64,000 bases of DNA, taken from positions 60,319-124,318 of the IMG/VR virus record IMGVR_UViG_3300025162_000024; one strand, written 5' to 3'. Source of the DNA: a virus. The translations under genes and the position numbers were made by a program. This document shows, one piece after another, positions 54,412-62,746 of the stretch. Under the pieces are notes generated by a model. It had not been told where the DNA came from. It was given only the letters and a program-made list of their open reading frames with translations, and did not search any database. How positions within the stretch are numbered: position 1 is the first letter of the stretch; every line of letters starts with the position of its first letter.

Positions 54412-54926
54412 ATTTCCAAACCTTCTGTGTGCTTTCCGAGCAGCTTTTGATAGTGCGGGTACAGTCGTAAAAAGGCCGCTGCTGGTTCGGCCGTCTCCCG
54501 CTTAATGTCTTCTAGTTTCAATTCGTTGGCCAGGCACCAGACGAATGCCACATTCAACTTTAGCCCGGGGTCGGCCAGTATCTCCCTAAACTCCCGGCCC
54601 CGTCCCCGCTGGACGGCGACCGAACTGGACATGGCATTCAGGTATACCCGAGCCCGGCTCTCCGCGTCATCCCGGTTCTCTTGGCTCTGTACTTCGTCAG
54701 CATACCTTGGACTCTTCAGGGCCTCTGGTGGCGGGGCCTGGGGGTACCAGGCACGAAACACGTAATCCAGCCACAGATCAGGGTGAAGTCCACGGGTCTC
54801 CGCAAACTCGGCTGCCGACTCCCAGAATTTCTCTCCCCATCTCTTCTGATTAAGCTTAAAGTATCGGAACCGTTGACTACGTCGGCGGCAGTAACCCTCC
54901 ATCAACGCACTAGCCAAAGAGTTCAT
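54408..54926 (-). CDS. possible helicase loader (172 aa)
   Basis: A helical, basic protein (MEGYCRRRSQRFRYFKLNQK, CLANELKLEDIKRETAEPAA) coupled to the DnaB-like helicase by ATGA. Size, helicity and position match phage helicase loaders such as T4 gp59, but sequence motifs are absent, so this rests on context. Confidence 0.5.
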   Translation of the reverse strand: MNSLASALMEGYCRRRSQRFRYFKLNQKRWGEKFWESAAEFAETRGLHPDLWLDYVFRAWYPQAPPPEALKSPRYADEVQSQENRDDAESRARVYLNAMSSSVAVQRGRGREFREILADPGLKLNVAFVWCLANELKLEDIKRETAEPAAAFLRLYPHYQKLLGKHTEGLEI

Positions 54927-56457
54927 TCTTGACGACCTCTTTCAGCAGGTGGGCTGGCGGGTTAACCACCTCTATGGTCCACCCCATCTTCCTATAGCTT
55001 TTCATGCGTTCTCGGCTCTTTCGTTCGGCGACCGTATCGAACGTGTCGATCGTGTCGATAAGTAGACCATACTCCAATTCGCCTATGCGTGAGAGACGAC
55101 CGGGGATCTGCGTGTTGTTGATCCCCCCACTCTCGGCGTCGGCCCGGACCAGCACCGGGAGCTTCGGGAAGTCAACTCCCTGCTTCCATTTCATGGTCGC
55201 TATGGCCTTCCTCAACGTCTGCTCTTTGAACGCAGTCCTAAGCCCGTCCAGCTCTTTCGTGGACAGCGGACATATCTCTTCCTCTTTGGCCACTCCGGTC
55301 TTCACCAGGTTCTCTTTTACACCCTCGGTCATGTTCCCGTAGATGAGCGTGTACTCGGGCAGAAACTGCTTCAGGTGGTAGGCATGATCCGACTTGGATA
55401 CCATTACTAGTATCTGGGGGTCTGGGACCGGTGATCGGGTAGGGACCAGCTCGTTGCACGCCCAGGCCAAGATCCGGTTGCGATCCGCGTTCCGCCATAC
55501 GGCCTTCCTCTGCCACCCGACTGAGGTCGGATCCATCTGGTTGTCATACCCCGGTATCGGAGGGATCCGGATGGCCACTACCTTGATCGGGCGGACCGCA
55601 TTGTTCTCGACCGCCTCGTCATACGGAATCTCGAGCCGGACAGGCCCGACCCATGCCTCGATCAACGAGTCTCCACCATCGGCGCGTTTGCCCTGGCTGG
55701 CTGTAAACCCCACGATCTTCGCGTCGATCCACGTCCTGCTGAATATGTCCATCCGCCGGTTAGCGGCCAGGCAGTGGACTTCGTCTATGATCAGAAGGTC
55801 GTCGGCGGCGAAGTTGTGCTTGTGCATCGAATCCATCGAGAGCAGGGTCACCCGGTGCCCCGGCTCGTCGTAGCCGATACCGACGATCCCCACGTCGAAC
55901 CCCTTGGAGACCAGGGCTGCATGCAGATCACGGAGCAAGGATTCTCCGGGGGCGACGAACGTGATATGGTTCTCGTGGTAGATCTCACAGAGCATCATGG
56001 CCAGCGTGCTCTTCCCCCAGCCGGTGGGTGCCACGATCACCATGTTCTCGTCGTACGCCTCGATCGTCGCGAGTACCTCGTCCTGCTTATGCCTGAACTT
56101 GGTGATACCGATGCCTGCCAGTCTGTCGTACTGAGGTTCTCCCAACCTACGTCTCCTGAGATCTTGCAGGGTCGAGGAGTGCCCCAGATAGGTCAACCCG
56201 AACTCAAGCTTATGCCGGAGGCCAGCGGGCATCATCAGACTATCCCCGGTAGGCGCGAACAGGTCTATCCGCTTGAAGCTCATATTGGGGTTCTCCCCGA
56301 GCTTCCCGGCCTTCTTCAACCGCTTCCGCTTAAACAGGTCGAGGCCCCTGTAGTACTGTATATGTGTGTAAGAGAGGAACGGCCTGAGCTGATTGGCGAG
56401 GGATGCCCCGCCAACCAGCTCAATGCAGTTCCCGTCTCTCTTGATCGTGTAGGTCGT
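54910..56457 (-). CDS. superfamily 2 helicase, UvsW-like, probable ACG start (515 aa)
   Basis: ATP-dependent DNA/RNA remodeller. NMVIVAPTGWGKSTLAMMLC near residue 142 is motif I, DDLLIIDEVHCLAANRR near 223 is the DEVH motif II, KIVGFTASQGKR motif III and NNTQIPGRLSRIGELEYG motif VI. T4 UvsW acts on recombination intermediates and a similar role fits here. AAAAAGGAG right after the upstream stop is followed six bases later by in-frame ACG (TTYTIKRDGNCIELVGG). The next upstream ATG (56496) is inside the preceding gene and has no ribosome site. Confidence 0.82.
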   Translation of the reverse strand, partial: TTYTIKRDGNCIELVGGASLANQLRPFLSYTHIQYYRGLDLFKRKRLKKAGKLGENPNMSFKRIDLFAPTGDSLMMPAGLRHKLEFGLTYLGHSSTLQDLRRRRLGEPQYDRLAGIGITKFRHKQDEVLATIEAYDENMVIVAPTGWGKSTLAMMLCEIYHENHITFVAPGESLLRDLHAALVSKGFDVGIVGIGYDEPGHRVTLLSMDSMHKHNFAADDLLIIDEVHCLAANRRMDIFSRTWIDAKIVGFTASQGKRADGGDSLIEAWVGPVRLEIPYDEAVENNAVRPIKVVAIRIPPIPGYDNQMDPTSVGWQRKAVWRNADRNRILAWACNELVPTRSPVPDPQILVMVSKSDHAYHLKQFLPEYTLIYGNMTEGVKENLVKTGVAKEEEICPLSTKELDGLRTAFKEQTLRKAIATMKWKQGVDFPKLPVLVRADAESGGINNTQIPGRLSRIGELEYGLLIDTIDTFDTVAERKSRERMKSYRKMGWTIEVVNPPAHLLKEVVKNELFG

Positions 56458-56470
56458 AGCAATCTCCTTT

Positions 56471-56794
56471 TTACCAGTCAAATTGTGGAAGATCATCGTA
56501 CTCGGTGCCGTCACAGCCCAACCTTAGCACGCTGCACCCCGACTCCTGCACCTTCTGAACTAGGCTTACGGCCTCTGCCGAGAATCCGAGATCCACCATG
56601 CGAATTATGATCGATGCCTGGTAGTCAGGATCGGTACCGACGCATACGAAGTATCCCTCGTAGTATTCACTAACGCAGAAATCCGAAGGTCTGCCGTTTG
56701 CCTCAGCATCGGCAAGCATGGTCAGCAGTTCGCTGTCTTTGAGATCAATGTGGCAAGTGGAACAGTCAACGTAGCAGTAGGTATCAAACTTCAC
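56471..56794 (-). CDS. hypothetical protein (107 aa)
   Basis: GTG start after TTAAGGAG. KFDTYCYVDCSTCHIDLKDS has three Cys near the N-terminus. The middle and end are helical with an acidic tail (CDGTEYDDLPQFDW). It lies between SbcC and the helicase. The function is unknown. Confidence 0.55.
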   Translation of the reverse strand: MKFDTYCYVDCSTCHIDLKDSELLTMLADAEANGRPSDFCVSEYYEGYFVCVGTDPDYQASIIIRMVDLGFSAEAVSLVQKVQESGCSVLRLGCDGTEYDDLPQFDW

Positions 56795-56802
56795 GTTTCT
56801 CC

Positions 56803-59001
56803 TTAACCGGCAACCGCCTGGATCTGACCCATGTCGATACACTGGTCAAATGCAGACGAGAACCGCTCGTCGTGGGTGATCATGAGCATTTGCAGCCCCT
56901 GGGTCTTGGCATACCCGCTGACCGCTGCCAGCATATCCCGGACCTTAACGACGTGGGCTGCGTTCAGCCCGTAGGTCGGTTCGTCCAGGCACATGAACCG
57001 GATGTTTGAAGCGCACTGCCTGTGCACCGTGCACAGTAGGCAGATGGCGGCACAGCACAGCTGCCCGCCCGACAACTCCTCAATCGCCTGCTCGCCCCAC
57101 CCAAATTTGGCGGTCATCGACAGGTCGGGGTTCACCCCGATCGTGAACGGTACATCGACCATCGACAGAAGCTCGTTCCAGCTCCGGTTGAGCCTGGAGA
57201 GCGAGTGGCGTATACGGGCCGTGGGATAAGCCGATCGGTGGAGGACCCCGTACGTCCGGTTCAGGATATCCCGGTAGTGGACGACCCCGGCCGAGGCCGC
57301 TTCGGCCTCTTTGGCCTTAGCCAGTCTCTGGCCCATGTCAGTCACCTGCTTCTGCCACTCTCCGAGCTTAGCCTGGAGGCCAGCGCGTTTCGCGACAGTC
57401 GCAGAGATCTGAGCGAGCTCTTCCTTCTTCTTATCCCAGCCTACGTACTTGGCAGAGGCCAGCGAGGCCTGGACCTCGGCCAGAACCTCCAGAGCCTTGT
57501 CCACAGCCGTATATTCCGCTTCGGCCCGAGCCTGGTCGGCACCGGTCGTGGCCACGGCCTGCTGAGCTCTGGCCGCAGCCTGCTGTAGACTCTTCTCTCT
57601 GGCCAGCAGGTCTTCGCAGGATTTGCGGTCCTCTGCGGACATCTGCTGAACGTCTGCCGTAGCCTGGCTGGCCGCGGCTTCCGCGGCCGCCATCTGCTGA
57701 GATAACGACTGGGCCTGGGCCATACTCGTCTCCCACCCCCGACGCTTCTGCCTCCCGGCCAAGACCGTAGCCCGGTACTCTGCAAGCATCTTTCGGCCTT
57801 CGGCAACCTCCTTACGCAAGGTGGCCGCCTGGTCCCGGTTCTCTTTAACCTTAGTCTCCAGGTTAGTAAGCTGCCCGTCTTGATCGACTATGGCCCGGGT
57901 CCCGCACGTGGGACACACGCCTTTAGCGAAGCTCTGGGCGAACCGCTCCAGGCTGAGCATTGATTGCTCGGCCGGGATGATCACCTCAGTCTCAAGCTTC
58001 TGCCAGGCGGCGTCCTGATCCTCGGGCTCCGGGGGTTCCATCGTCTTCAGCTTATCGACTCGGGTCCGGGCCGCGGCCACCCGGCTAGTATGGCTCTCGA
58101 GCTCGGCGTGAAGCTTGGCGGCTCTTCCGGCACTCTCCAATAGTGCCCGGGCCTCTTGGGCCATCGGGGCGATCTCCTCTACCTGCTTGCGCAGATTGAG
58201 AGAAGCGAGTACCGCGGATTCCGATCGCTCCGCACTATTCGCCCGCTCCAGGTTAGCCCTGACCTCTGCCTCGGTCATCGCCCACAGCCCAGTCTTGGCA
58301 TCGGCCAGCCTGAGGGTCATGTTCTCAGCCTCGCGGACCAGAGCCTCATCCTCCTTAAGCTTCTGACCGTCCACGGGCGGCAATCCCTCTAGTTCCTTAG
58401 TAGCCTGCTCAATCTGAGCCGTAAGCTGCTGCAGCTGCTGTGGCAGAAGTTCTATGCCCATGATCACCGAGGGGGGTGGAGTCAGCTGGAGGCTCGTACT
58501 GATCAGGGTCCGAAGGGTCTCGCAGTTCTCTAGCCCGAACAGCCGGGTCAGAGCAGTCTCTCGCTCGGAGGGCCGTGCAGACAAGAGACGGGCGGTTTCC
58601 CCCTGAGGGATGAACACAGCGGTATCCAGTTGCTTGCTGGACGCTCCCAGGATATCGGCCAATACCTCTGCGACGGCCGCTTCGGACCTGGCTGTTTTAT
58701 CCCCGAACCTAAGGCTTCGGCTGGACCCACCTGACCGGCTCAGGCTACGGGTGAGGGTCCCGGGCATCCCCAGATGGGAGAAAGTCAAGGTGGCTGCCCC
58801 TTTGTCCTCCTGTTTATAAATGCGGCGGACCTGGGTTCCGTATCCCTTGAAGTCACCGGTCAACAACCACTGGATGATTTTTATCACATGGCTCTTACCA
58901 CACCCTATGGGTCCAAGGATCCCGGTCAAGCCCGGTCCAAACTTCAGGGATGCGTGGCGGATAGGGCCTAGATGCTCAATATCAAGCTGTAACAGATCCA
59001 C
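56803..59001 (-). CDS. sbcC: SbcC/Rad50/gp46-like SMC ATPase (732 aa)
   Basis: ATPase subunit of the SbcCD nuclease complex, which processes DNA ends and hairpins. GILGPIGCGKSHVIKIIQW near residue 28 is Walker A. Long coiled coils flank GVCPTCGTRA near 361, the CxxC zinc hook. EELSGGQLCCAAICLLCTVH near 642 is the ABC signature, FMCLDEPTYGLNAAHVVKV Walker B, and LQMLMITHDE the switch His. The length suits phage gp46. GTG start after GGAGG, overlapping SbcD by 20 bp. Confidence 0.92.
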   Translation of the reverse strand: MDLLQLDIEHLGPIRHASLKFGPGLTGILGPIGCGKSHVIKIIQWLLTGDFKGYGTQVRRIYKQEDKGAATLTFSHLGMPGTLTRSLSRSGGSSRSLRFGDKTARSEAAVAEVLADILGASSKQLDTAVFIPQGETARLLSARPSERETALTRLFGLENCETLRTLISTSLQLTPPPSVIMGIELLPQQLQQLTAQIEQATKELEGLPPVDGQKLKEDEALVREAENMTLRLADAKTGLWAMTEAEVRANLERANSAERSESAVLASLNLRKQVEEIAPMAQEARALLESAGRAAKLHAELESHTSRVAAARTRVDKLKTMEPPEPEDQDAAWQKLETEVIIPAEQSMLSLERFAQSFAKGVCPTCGTRAIVDQDGQLTNLETKVKENRDQAATLRKEVAEGRKMLAEYRATVLAGRQKRRGWETSMAQAQSLSQQMAAAEAAASQATADVQQMSAEDRKSCEDLLAREKSLQQAAARAQQAVATTGADQARAEAEYTAVDKALEVLAEVQASLASAKYVGWDKKKEELAQISATVAKRAGLQAKLGEWQKQVTDMGQRLAKAKEAEAASAGVVHYRDILNRTYGVLHRSAYPTARIRHSLSRLNRSWNELLSMVDVPFTIGVNPDLSMTAKFGWGEQAIEELSGGQLCCAAICLLCTVHRQCASNIRFMCLDEPTYGLNAAHVVKVRDMLAAVSGYAKTQGLQMLMITHDERFSSAFDQCIDMGQIQAVAG

Positions 59002-60085
59002 TGACTACCTCCTTCGGGGCTACGCATTTGTCCCGAAAATCCGAGAGGATCTTCCGGGGGTCTGCGGACTGGAGCAGGGTGCTGGCGAACGCGACGGTCT
59101 CCGAGTCCCCCTCCAGCTCCTGCAATATCTGAAGATCGGTCCGGACCTCGTCAGATTCGGCGACGGTCACTTCGATCTTCTCCTTGGCCGATGGGATCAG
59201 CATAAGACTGGCCACAGGCTCGACAGCCGCCCTGACCTTCCCCTCATCCCCGGCCGCGGCCTCCGCCAAGCGGATGGCAGCCAGCGGCTTAAGCTCAGGA
59301 TCATCGGCCGCCGTCGGTTTCAGATCCGCTACTAACTTAGCCAGGTCCGACTGGAGCTGGGAGGCCCCCAGGATATCCCGGTACACGATCCGACGGTTCT
59401 TGACCGGTATCCGGCAATAGCTGAGCCCTTCGTTCAGGACCAAGAATGACCTGGGGGACAGCTCATCCAACCCCAGGGGGTAGAGCGAACCAGTATAGAT
59501 CAGGGTCTTGTCCCCAACCTTATGCTCGCTCGGCATATGCGAATCGCCGAACACTGCGAGTTTGATCCACGCTGGGAGCCACTCAGGATCGAGATTCCAC
59601 CGGCCGGGGATGTCAATAATCCACCGGCCCATCTGATGACCGATGAGCAGCTTGGCGTCCGGAGGGCACTGGGCCAGCGTCTTCTGCAGGGCCTCAGTAT
59701 CGGCCGTGAACGGAACCAGGTAGGTCGGTACCCCCTCCAGCGGAAGCAGGCTGGGGACCACCGCATTTCGGATCCCGCATACATTCAGCCAGTCGGTGCC
59801 CTGATCGTGCCCAGGATTACCCGTGATCCCCAAGCAGAACACTTCCATCGCGTGCAGTTCTTGTACCGCTTTTTGCAGGGTGCGGACCACCTCATCCATC
59901 GGATACGGATCGTCGAAAGTATCACCGGCGAATACGACTGTCCCTATCCGCGGCTCGCCCTGCCGATCGCGAACCACCTCGACCAGTTGGCGGATAGTCG
60001 ATTCCAGATCTCCGCGGATATCCGGGCGACCCGCCCAGATCTGCTTCTTACAGTGTAGGTCACCTACAACCAGAATTCTACCCAT
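58982..60085 (-). CDS. sbcD: SbcD/Mre11/gp47-like nuclease (367 aa)
   Basis: Metallophosphatase-fold exo/endonuclease partner of SbcC. ILVVGDLHCKK (motif I), VVFAGDTFDDP (II), ITGNPGHDQG (III, in place of the usual GNHD), AKLLIGHQMG (IV) and AVFGDSHMP (V) are all present. The Pro-Gly pair within motif III is unusual. The C-terminal 100 residues are helical, as in the SbcC-binding cap. AAGGAT ribosome site. Confidence 0.88.
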   Translation of the reverse strand: MGRILVVGDLHCKKQIWAGRPDIRGDLESTIRQLVEVVRDRQGEPRIGTVVFAGDTFDDPYPMDEVVRTLQKAVQELHAMEVFCLGITGNPGHDQGTDWLNVCGIRNAVVPSLLPLEGVPTYLVPFTADTEALQKTLAQCPPDAKLLIGHQMGRWIIDIPGRWNLDPEWLPAWIKLAVFGDSHMPSEHKVGDKTLIYTGSLYPLGLDELSPRSFLVLNEGLSYCRIPVKNRRIVYRDILGASQLQSDLAKLVADLKPTAADDPELKPLAAIRLAEAAAGDEGKVRAAVEPVASLMLIPSAKEKIEVTVAESDEVRTDLQILQELEGDSETVAFASTLLQSADPRKILSDFRDKCVAPKEVVSGSVTA

Positions 60086-60086
60086 G

Positions 60087-61082
60087 TTAATCGGTATCCT
60101 TATATAACCTGGAGACGATTTTGAACCCCGCGACTCGCCCGTTCCCGAACAACTCCGGGGGGTCGATTCTAACGACTATGCCCTCGGCCGGCTTCCCATT
60201 CGGAAGCTTCTGAGCATCGGCCAGGGCCTGCAGCTGATCGGTGGTCTGGTACTTACCGGCCTCACAGAATCCGATGAGCGGAACGGTGTTAGCCCCAATA
60301 TCGACAGCAAGGTTGCTCATGCCGGGCCAGGCCATAGGAGCATGGTTCGCTCCGAACACGTTGAACACGAAGATCTCGGGCTCTGTCAGCTCAAGCTGGT
60401 TCCCCTGGACGCCGGGTCCCATCAGCTCGCCTTGGATCACACAGTCAGGTATAGTCTTGGTAATCTTGAGCTTCTTGGCCGCGTGCCAGAAGGCATTCCC
60501 TGGCTGATCGACCAGCGACAAGTTACGAGAGCAGACCTGGGAGATCTGACCGCCCTCGACGATCACCGTGCAGCTCGATCCGTCCATCTTCTTCGTGATG
60601 TACACCGGATGTTTCAGGACGTGGGCGACAATATCCAGGTTACTGAGGCCGTTATCCTCGTCGGTCTTCGGAGCTAGATGGGTGGGGAATGTCGAGCGGG
60701 CCTGTCCGCTGAGGGCCAGGCTCAACTCCTTTTCATACTTGGTGATCCCAAGTTCTCCTCCGACGTCCACCCCTTCCTGCCAACCCTGGACGCTCTCGGG
60801 CAGGACCGAGATCGGCAGGAACAGGCCCTGCGAGTACTCCCCGCGGATCTTGGCCGTCTTCAGCCGGATACGCCGGTCTGGGCGGTTCACGTCCACGAGG
60901 AACTCGGACCAGGGTGTGCGGGGGAGGATCGTGTCTATGACGATGAACACCCCGCGATCCCCAACCTTGAACTCATCTCGTTTGACGACGGTCTGCCAGC
61001 CTAGGATTTTGGCTATGGCTAGGCGATCAGCATTGGAATGATTCTTCAATTCAGCGACTGTCTCGATCGATGCCAGTTTCAT
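60087..61082 (-). CDS. RNA ligase, Rnl5/DRA2361-like (331 aa)
   Basis: Seals nicks in RNA or RNA/DNA. The N-terminal OB-type domain (NADRLAIAKILGWQTVVKRD, KVGDRGVFIVIDTILPRTPW) is followed by VYITKKMDGSSCTVIVEGG near residue 161 with the AMP-accepting Lys and KxDG. VIQGELMGPG (motif III), EIFVFNVFG (IIIa) and AEGIVVRI...FKIVSRLY (IV-V) complete the nucleotidyltransferase. Such ligases counter host RNA-cleaving defences or repair nicks. AAGGAG site. Confidence 0.88.
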   Translation of the reverse strand: MKLASIETVAELKNHSNADRLAIAKILGWQTVVKRDEFKVGDRGVFIVIDTILPRTPWSEFLVDVNRPDRRIRLKTAKIRGEYSQGLFLPISVLPESVQGWQEGVDVGGELGITKYEKELSLALSGQARSTFPTHLAPKTDEDNGLSNLDIVAHVLKHPVYITKKMDGSSCTVIVEGGQISQVCSRNLSLVDQPGNAFWHAAKKLKITKTIPDCVIQGELMGPGVQGNQLELTEPEIFVFNVFGANHAPMAWPGMSNLAVDIGANTVPLIGFCEAGKYQTTDQLQALADAQKLPNGKPAEGIVVRIDPPELFGNGRVAGFKIVSRLYKDTD

Positions 61083-61101
61083 ACCTATCTCCTTATGAGG
61101 A

Positions 61102-61722
61102 CTATACTTGCTTCACCAACCACAGTTGGTCACTGTCCACCGAGACCTGTGCCCACCCCAGTCGGCTCGCCCTGGCCCCAAGCTGTGTCCACCATTTCGA
61201 GGCCAGCCCGTAGCCTTTATTGCCGGTCCCGGCACAGAGCAGGCAGACCCCTGGGCTTATCCCGTCCACTTCCAACTTCAACCGTTCCATCCTCTGCTTA
61301 TTCGGATTGGGCCTCAGACTCTCCCGGCGATACGCCAGGAGCATACGCTGGGCCCTCCCCCGGTCCTGGACGTCCGGCTGAATCTCGGCAGCCCCCTTGC
61401 ACAGCGGACAGGGCTCGTCGTTCTTGTTGCAGATACCGTCCACGATCAGCTTCTCGACCTCCTCGGGTAGCGGAACACGCCTCCGAGGCTCCTGGCAATC
61501 AGCGGCTTTGGCCTCCTCCAGGAACTCTGGGAGATCCGGGAAGGTCACATCGGGGACCGCCGTGTAGAACGGACCACGCAGCCCAGCGAGCTCCGCTAGC
61601 TTCTCCCGGTCCCAGAACACATCCGGATCATCCGTTTTAACCATAGTTACGAACCGACCCTGGAGCACTGGTATTTCTATGCTCGGTGGGCCGGTACCGG
61701 TACCTGATTCATTTCCAACCAT
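61102..61722 (-). CDS. protein with two CxxC..G zinc motifs (206 aa)
   Basis: The start at 61722 has GGGAGAAAG. CPLCKGAAEI near residue 103 and CLLCAGTGNKG near 157 are DnaJ-type zinc motifs. They are separated by a basic helix (RMLLAYRRESLRPNPNKQRM). The N-terminal 80 residues are acidic. Directly downstream of the small ACG-start gene. The function is unknown. Confidence 0.6.
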   Translation of the reverse strand: MVGNESGTGTGPPSIEIPVLQGRFVTMVKTDDPDVFWDREKLAELAGLRGPFYTAVPDVTFPDLPEFLEEAKAADCQEPRRRVPLPEEVEKLIVDGICNKNDEPCPLCKGAAEIQPDVQDRGRAQRMLLAYRRESLRPNPNKQRMERLKLEVDGISPGVCLLCAGTGNKGYGLASKWWTQLGARASRLGWAQVSVDSDQLWLVKQV

Positions 61723-61934
61723 TCTTTCTCCCAATTCAAAGCTGCTTGTCTACTCTCAAACTTACGCCGAGGGCCCTGGACTGGGGCGAGGTCTGCGACC
61801 CACCCGAGTCCCTCGGGCTCCACATGACTCGCCCTTTCCACTCGAGACTCTCCCAGCTGGAGGAGCCCGCGGAGCGCGTCGTCATAAACGAACCTGAGCC
61901 CTTCCGGGCTGCAGAATATCTTTAGCTGTCGCGT
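61677..61934 (-). CDS. hypothetical protein, probable ACG start (85 aa)
   Basis: TGGAGG is followed after five bases by in-frame ACG (61932-61934), giving RQLKIFCSPEGLRFVYDDAL, then VEPEGLGWVADLA and ESRQAALNWEKEWLEM. The only upstream start in frame is a TTG with no ribosome site, before the likely promoter TATTATA. This is the third gene in the window with ACG at the right place. It is small, alpha/beta and unrecognised. Confidence 0.55.
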   Translation of the reverse strand, partial: TRQLKIFCSPEGLRFVYDDALRGLLQLGESRVERASHVEPEGLGWVADLAPVQGPRRKFESRQAALNWEKEWLEMNQVPVPAHRA

Positions 61935-61946
61935 ACGGACCTCCAG

Positions 61947-61953
61947 TATAATA
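61947..61953. promoter_or_regulatory. candidate shared -10 element (TATAATA) between divergent frames
   Basis: TATAATA on the plus strand reads TATTATA on the minus strand. It lies 13 bases before the ACG start at 61934 (minus) and 7 bases before the ATG at 61960 (plus). -35 boxes are not convincing. The arrangement mirrors 37781-37787. Confidence 0.4.
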
Positions 61954-61959
61954 GGGGTT

Positions 61960-62127
61960 ATGGTTAAGAGAACGGCCAAGGTTTACCTCGAAAATAGAGG
62001 GTATAGGTTTAGGCCACTGCGGCCGTTGCCCCTGCTGGGACCCGGGCTGATCCACTCTGCCCAACGCCCGGATACGAGCGGAACCGCCCGCAAACCGGCT
62101 TCGGTGGATAGTCCTAACCGGGGCTAG
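61960..62127 (+). CDS. possible 55-aa basic protein on the plus strand
   Basis: ATG preceded by AGGGG and by TATAAT. The product (MVKRTAKVYLENRGYRFRPL and on) is basic and Pro-rich, and its stop overlaps the stop of the DUF2997-like gene tail-to-tail. No equally good minus-strand frame covers this 145-bp gap. Composition alone is not decisive. Confidence 0.3.
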   Translation: MVKRTAKVYLENRGYRFRPLRPLPLLGPGLIHSAQRPDTSGTARKPASVDSPNRG

Positions 62128-62318
62128 CCCTGCCCTTGTACGATCTCCTGCTCAGTCTGGGCCACCAGGTACTCATCAGTCTGCTGATTATCCTGCACTT
62201 CCCCAAGCCTTCGCTCTAAGCCGGCAGTAGCCTTCTGGCAGCTGGGTCCGGAGAACCCTTCGGTCTGGACCGAAGTGGACTTGCCGTCAGCCGCGATCTT
62301 GATCGTAATCCTCTTCAT
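62124..62318 (-). CDS. DUF2997-like protein (64 aa)
   Basis: RITIKIAADGKSTSVQTEGF, then GPSCQKATAGLERRLGEV, match the DUF2997 pattern (I.+.I...G.....T.GF.G..C..AT..LE..LG). DUF2997 genes are usually near a DUF1257 (ycf35-like) gene, and one is two genes upstream here. The biochemical role is unknown. AAAGGA lies five bases before the ATG at 62318. Confidence 0.65.
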   Translation of the reverse strand: MKRITIKIAADGKSTSVQTEGFSGPSCQKATAGLERRLGEVQDNQQTDEYLVAQTEQEIVQGQG

Positions 62319-62320
62319 TC

Positions 62321-62746
62321 TCATCCTTTGTCCAAAATTGACCACGGGACTTCCTCGGTCTCATACGATTCGTCAGTATGCCGCGCGTAAAAGGTCCAGA
62401 GGAAGCCGGTCTCCTTGATCAGGACGCTGGACGCATCTGTCGTGAAAGTTAGCAGCGGATCAAGCTTGTAGCCGACTGGGACCTCGGCGTATCCAGGTCC
62501 GTTCAATGCCGAGCCAAACTGATCATCATCCTCACCGAGGGTCACCGGGTCGATCGTGTAATCAAAGAACTCAGCAGCGTAGAAGCCTGGTTGCTTGAAC
62601 AGCGGAGAGACCTTCTTCCGTAAGAGACTCATCCGCTTCCTGAACCCGGCGTCGATCTCCAGCAGACAAGTGTCGCAATCTCCGCCGTTCCCGCCAAAGT
62701 CATTATCACCAATATGGTTAACGCGAATCAACAGTTTTCTCGTCAT
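62321..62746 (-). CDS. hypothetical protein with CDTC motif (141 aa)
   Basis: GAGG precedes the ATG at 62746. VNHIGDNDFGGNGGDCDTCL begins a helical/beta protein (FRKRMSLLRKKVSPLFKQPG, LTFTTDASSVLIKETGFLWT). It sits between the DUF2997- and DUF1257-like genes and may share their pathway. It is unrecognised. Confidence 0.55.
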   Translation of the reverse strand: MTRKLLIRVNHIGDNDFGGNGGDCDTCLLEIDAGFRKRMSLLRKKVSPLFKQPGFYAAEFFDYTIDPVTLGEDDDQFGSALNGPGYAEVPVGYKLDPLLTFTTDASSVLIKETGFLWTFYARHTDESYETEEVPWSILDKG

